Shown here one piece after another: positions 25,955-26,062 of a stretch of 26,062 nucleotides of DNA. The notes beneath the pieces were generated by a model, which saw nothing but the letters and a program-made list of their open reading frames with translations, searched no databases and was not told where the DNA came from. The stretch is from Streptococcus sp. GTDB taxonomy: Bacteria > Bacillota > Bacilli > Lactobacillales > Streptococcaceae. The stretch covers positions 1-26,062 of the forward strand of contig NZ_JAPJPF010000025.1 of the NCBI RefSeq assembly GCF_030825805.1, given 5' to 3'. The translations under genes were made by a program, and so were the position numbers. Position 1 is the stretch's first letter; the number at the start of each line of letters is the position of its first letter.

Positions 25955-25983
25955 TTGAAAAACGCGTATTTTTAAGGTATCAT
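25955..25983 (+). promoter_or_regulatory. Promoter of eno
   Basis: TTGAAA (25955-25960), a 17-bp spacer and TATCAT (25978-25983) give a near-consensus sigma-A promoter about 38 bases upstream of the ATG. Confidence 0.85.
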
Positions 25984-26021
25984 AGAGGTGTAAAAAATTT
26001 AAACTCAAAGGAGAGTAAGAA

Positions 26022-26062
26022 ATGTCAATTATTACTGATGTTTACGCTCGCGAAGTCCTAGA
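26022..26062 (+). CDS. eno: Enolase, 5' end only
   Basis: The 13 visible residues, MSIITDVYAREVL, match the start of streptococcal enolase, which converts 2-phosphoglycerate to phosphoenolpyruvate and is also displayed on the cell surface. AAAGGAGAG at 26007-26015 is a strong ribosome site. The gene runs out of the window after 41 bases. Confidence 0.93.
   Translation, partial: MSIITDVYAREVL

Overview
The window reads as a chromosomal segment of a mitis- or sanguinis-group Streptococcus. Recognisable proteins closely resemble pneumococcal ones (MurM, MurN, RodA, EzrA, GyrB, FtsEX, the CaxP/MgtA-type ATPase and the DUF1694 protein beside enolase). Ribosome binding sites are low-GC Gram-positive and most promoters carry an extended -10 (TGN-TATAAT). 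The sequence is core genome: there is no phage, transposase, CRISPR array, tRNA or rRNA. The exact species cannot be fixed from memory; sanguinis-like oral streptococci fit best.

Layout. 1-602 is the 3' part of tpiA. 681-5188 (minus) is a four-gene operon in the order HD phosphohydrolase, Cof-type HAD phosphatase, murM, murN, with every junction overlapping or nearly so. 5299-9352 (plus) holds a DUF1934 protein, a P-type ATPase behind a yybP-ykoY-type manganese riboswitch, and an aquaporin. 9409-10266 (minus) is a metallophosphoesterase. 10464-13213 (plus) is prfB, with its programmed +1 frameshift, followed by ftsE and ftsX. 13253-13894 (minus) is a glyoxalase-II-like hydrolase. 14053-19341 (plus) is a compact run: dinG, a YeiH-family transporter, rodA and a DJ-1/PfpI protein. 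19521-22046 is a HAD protein plus gyrB; 22133-23857 is ezrA; 23950-25068 is glycerate kinase. 25392-25835 (minus) is a DUF1694 protein, and eno begins at 26022.

Cell-envelope and division functions recur: peptidoglycan branching (MurMN), elongation (RodA), hydrolase control (FtsEX) and Z-ring regulation (EzrA). They are interleaved with glycolysis (tpiA, glycerate kinase, eno) and information processing (RF2, DinG, GyrB).

The least ordinary stretch is the gene-free region 25069-25391. It carries a ~140-bp element that folds into a closed multi-helix structure with near-perfect stems, and two identical 17-bp palindromes surround it. A second theme is that several genes (HD protein, HAD next to gyrB, DUF1694 protein, and nearly dinG) have an extended -10 box so close to the start codon that the mRNA should be leaderless, with no Shine-Dalgarno sequence. 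Two WalR-like direct-repeat boxes lie upstream of prfB-ftsEX.
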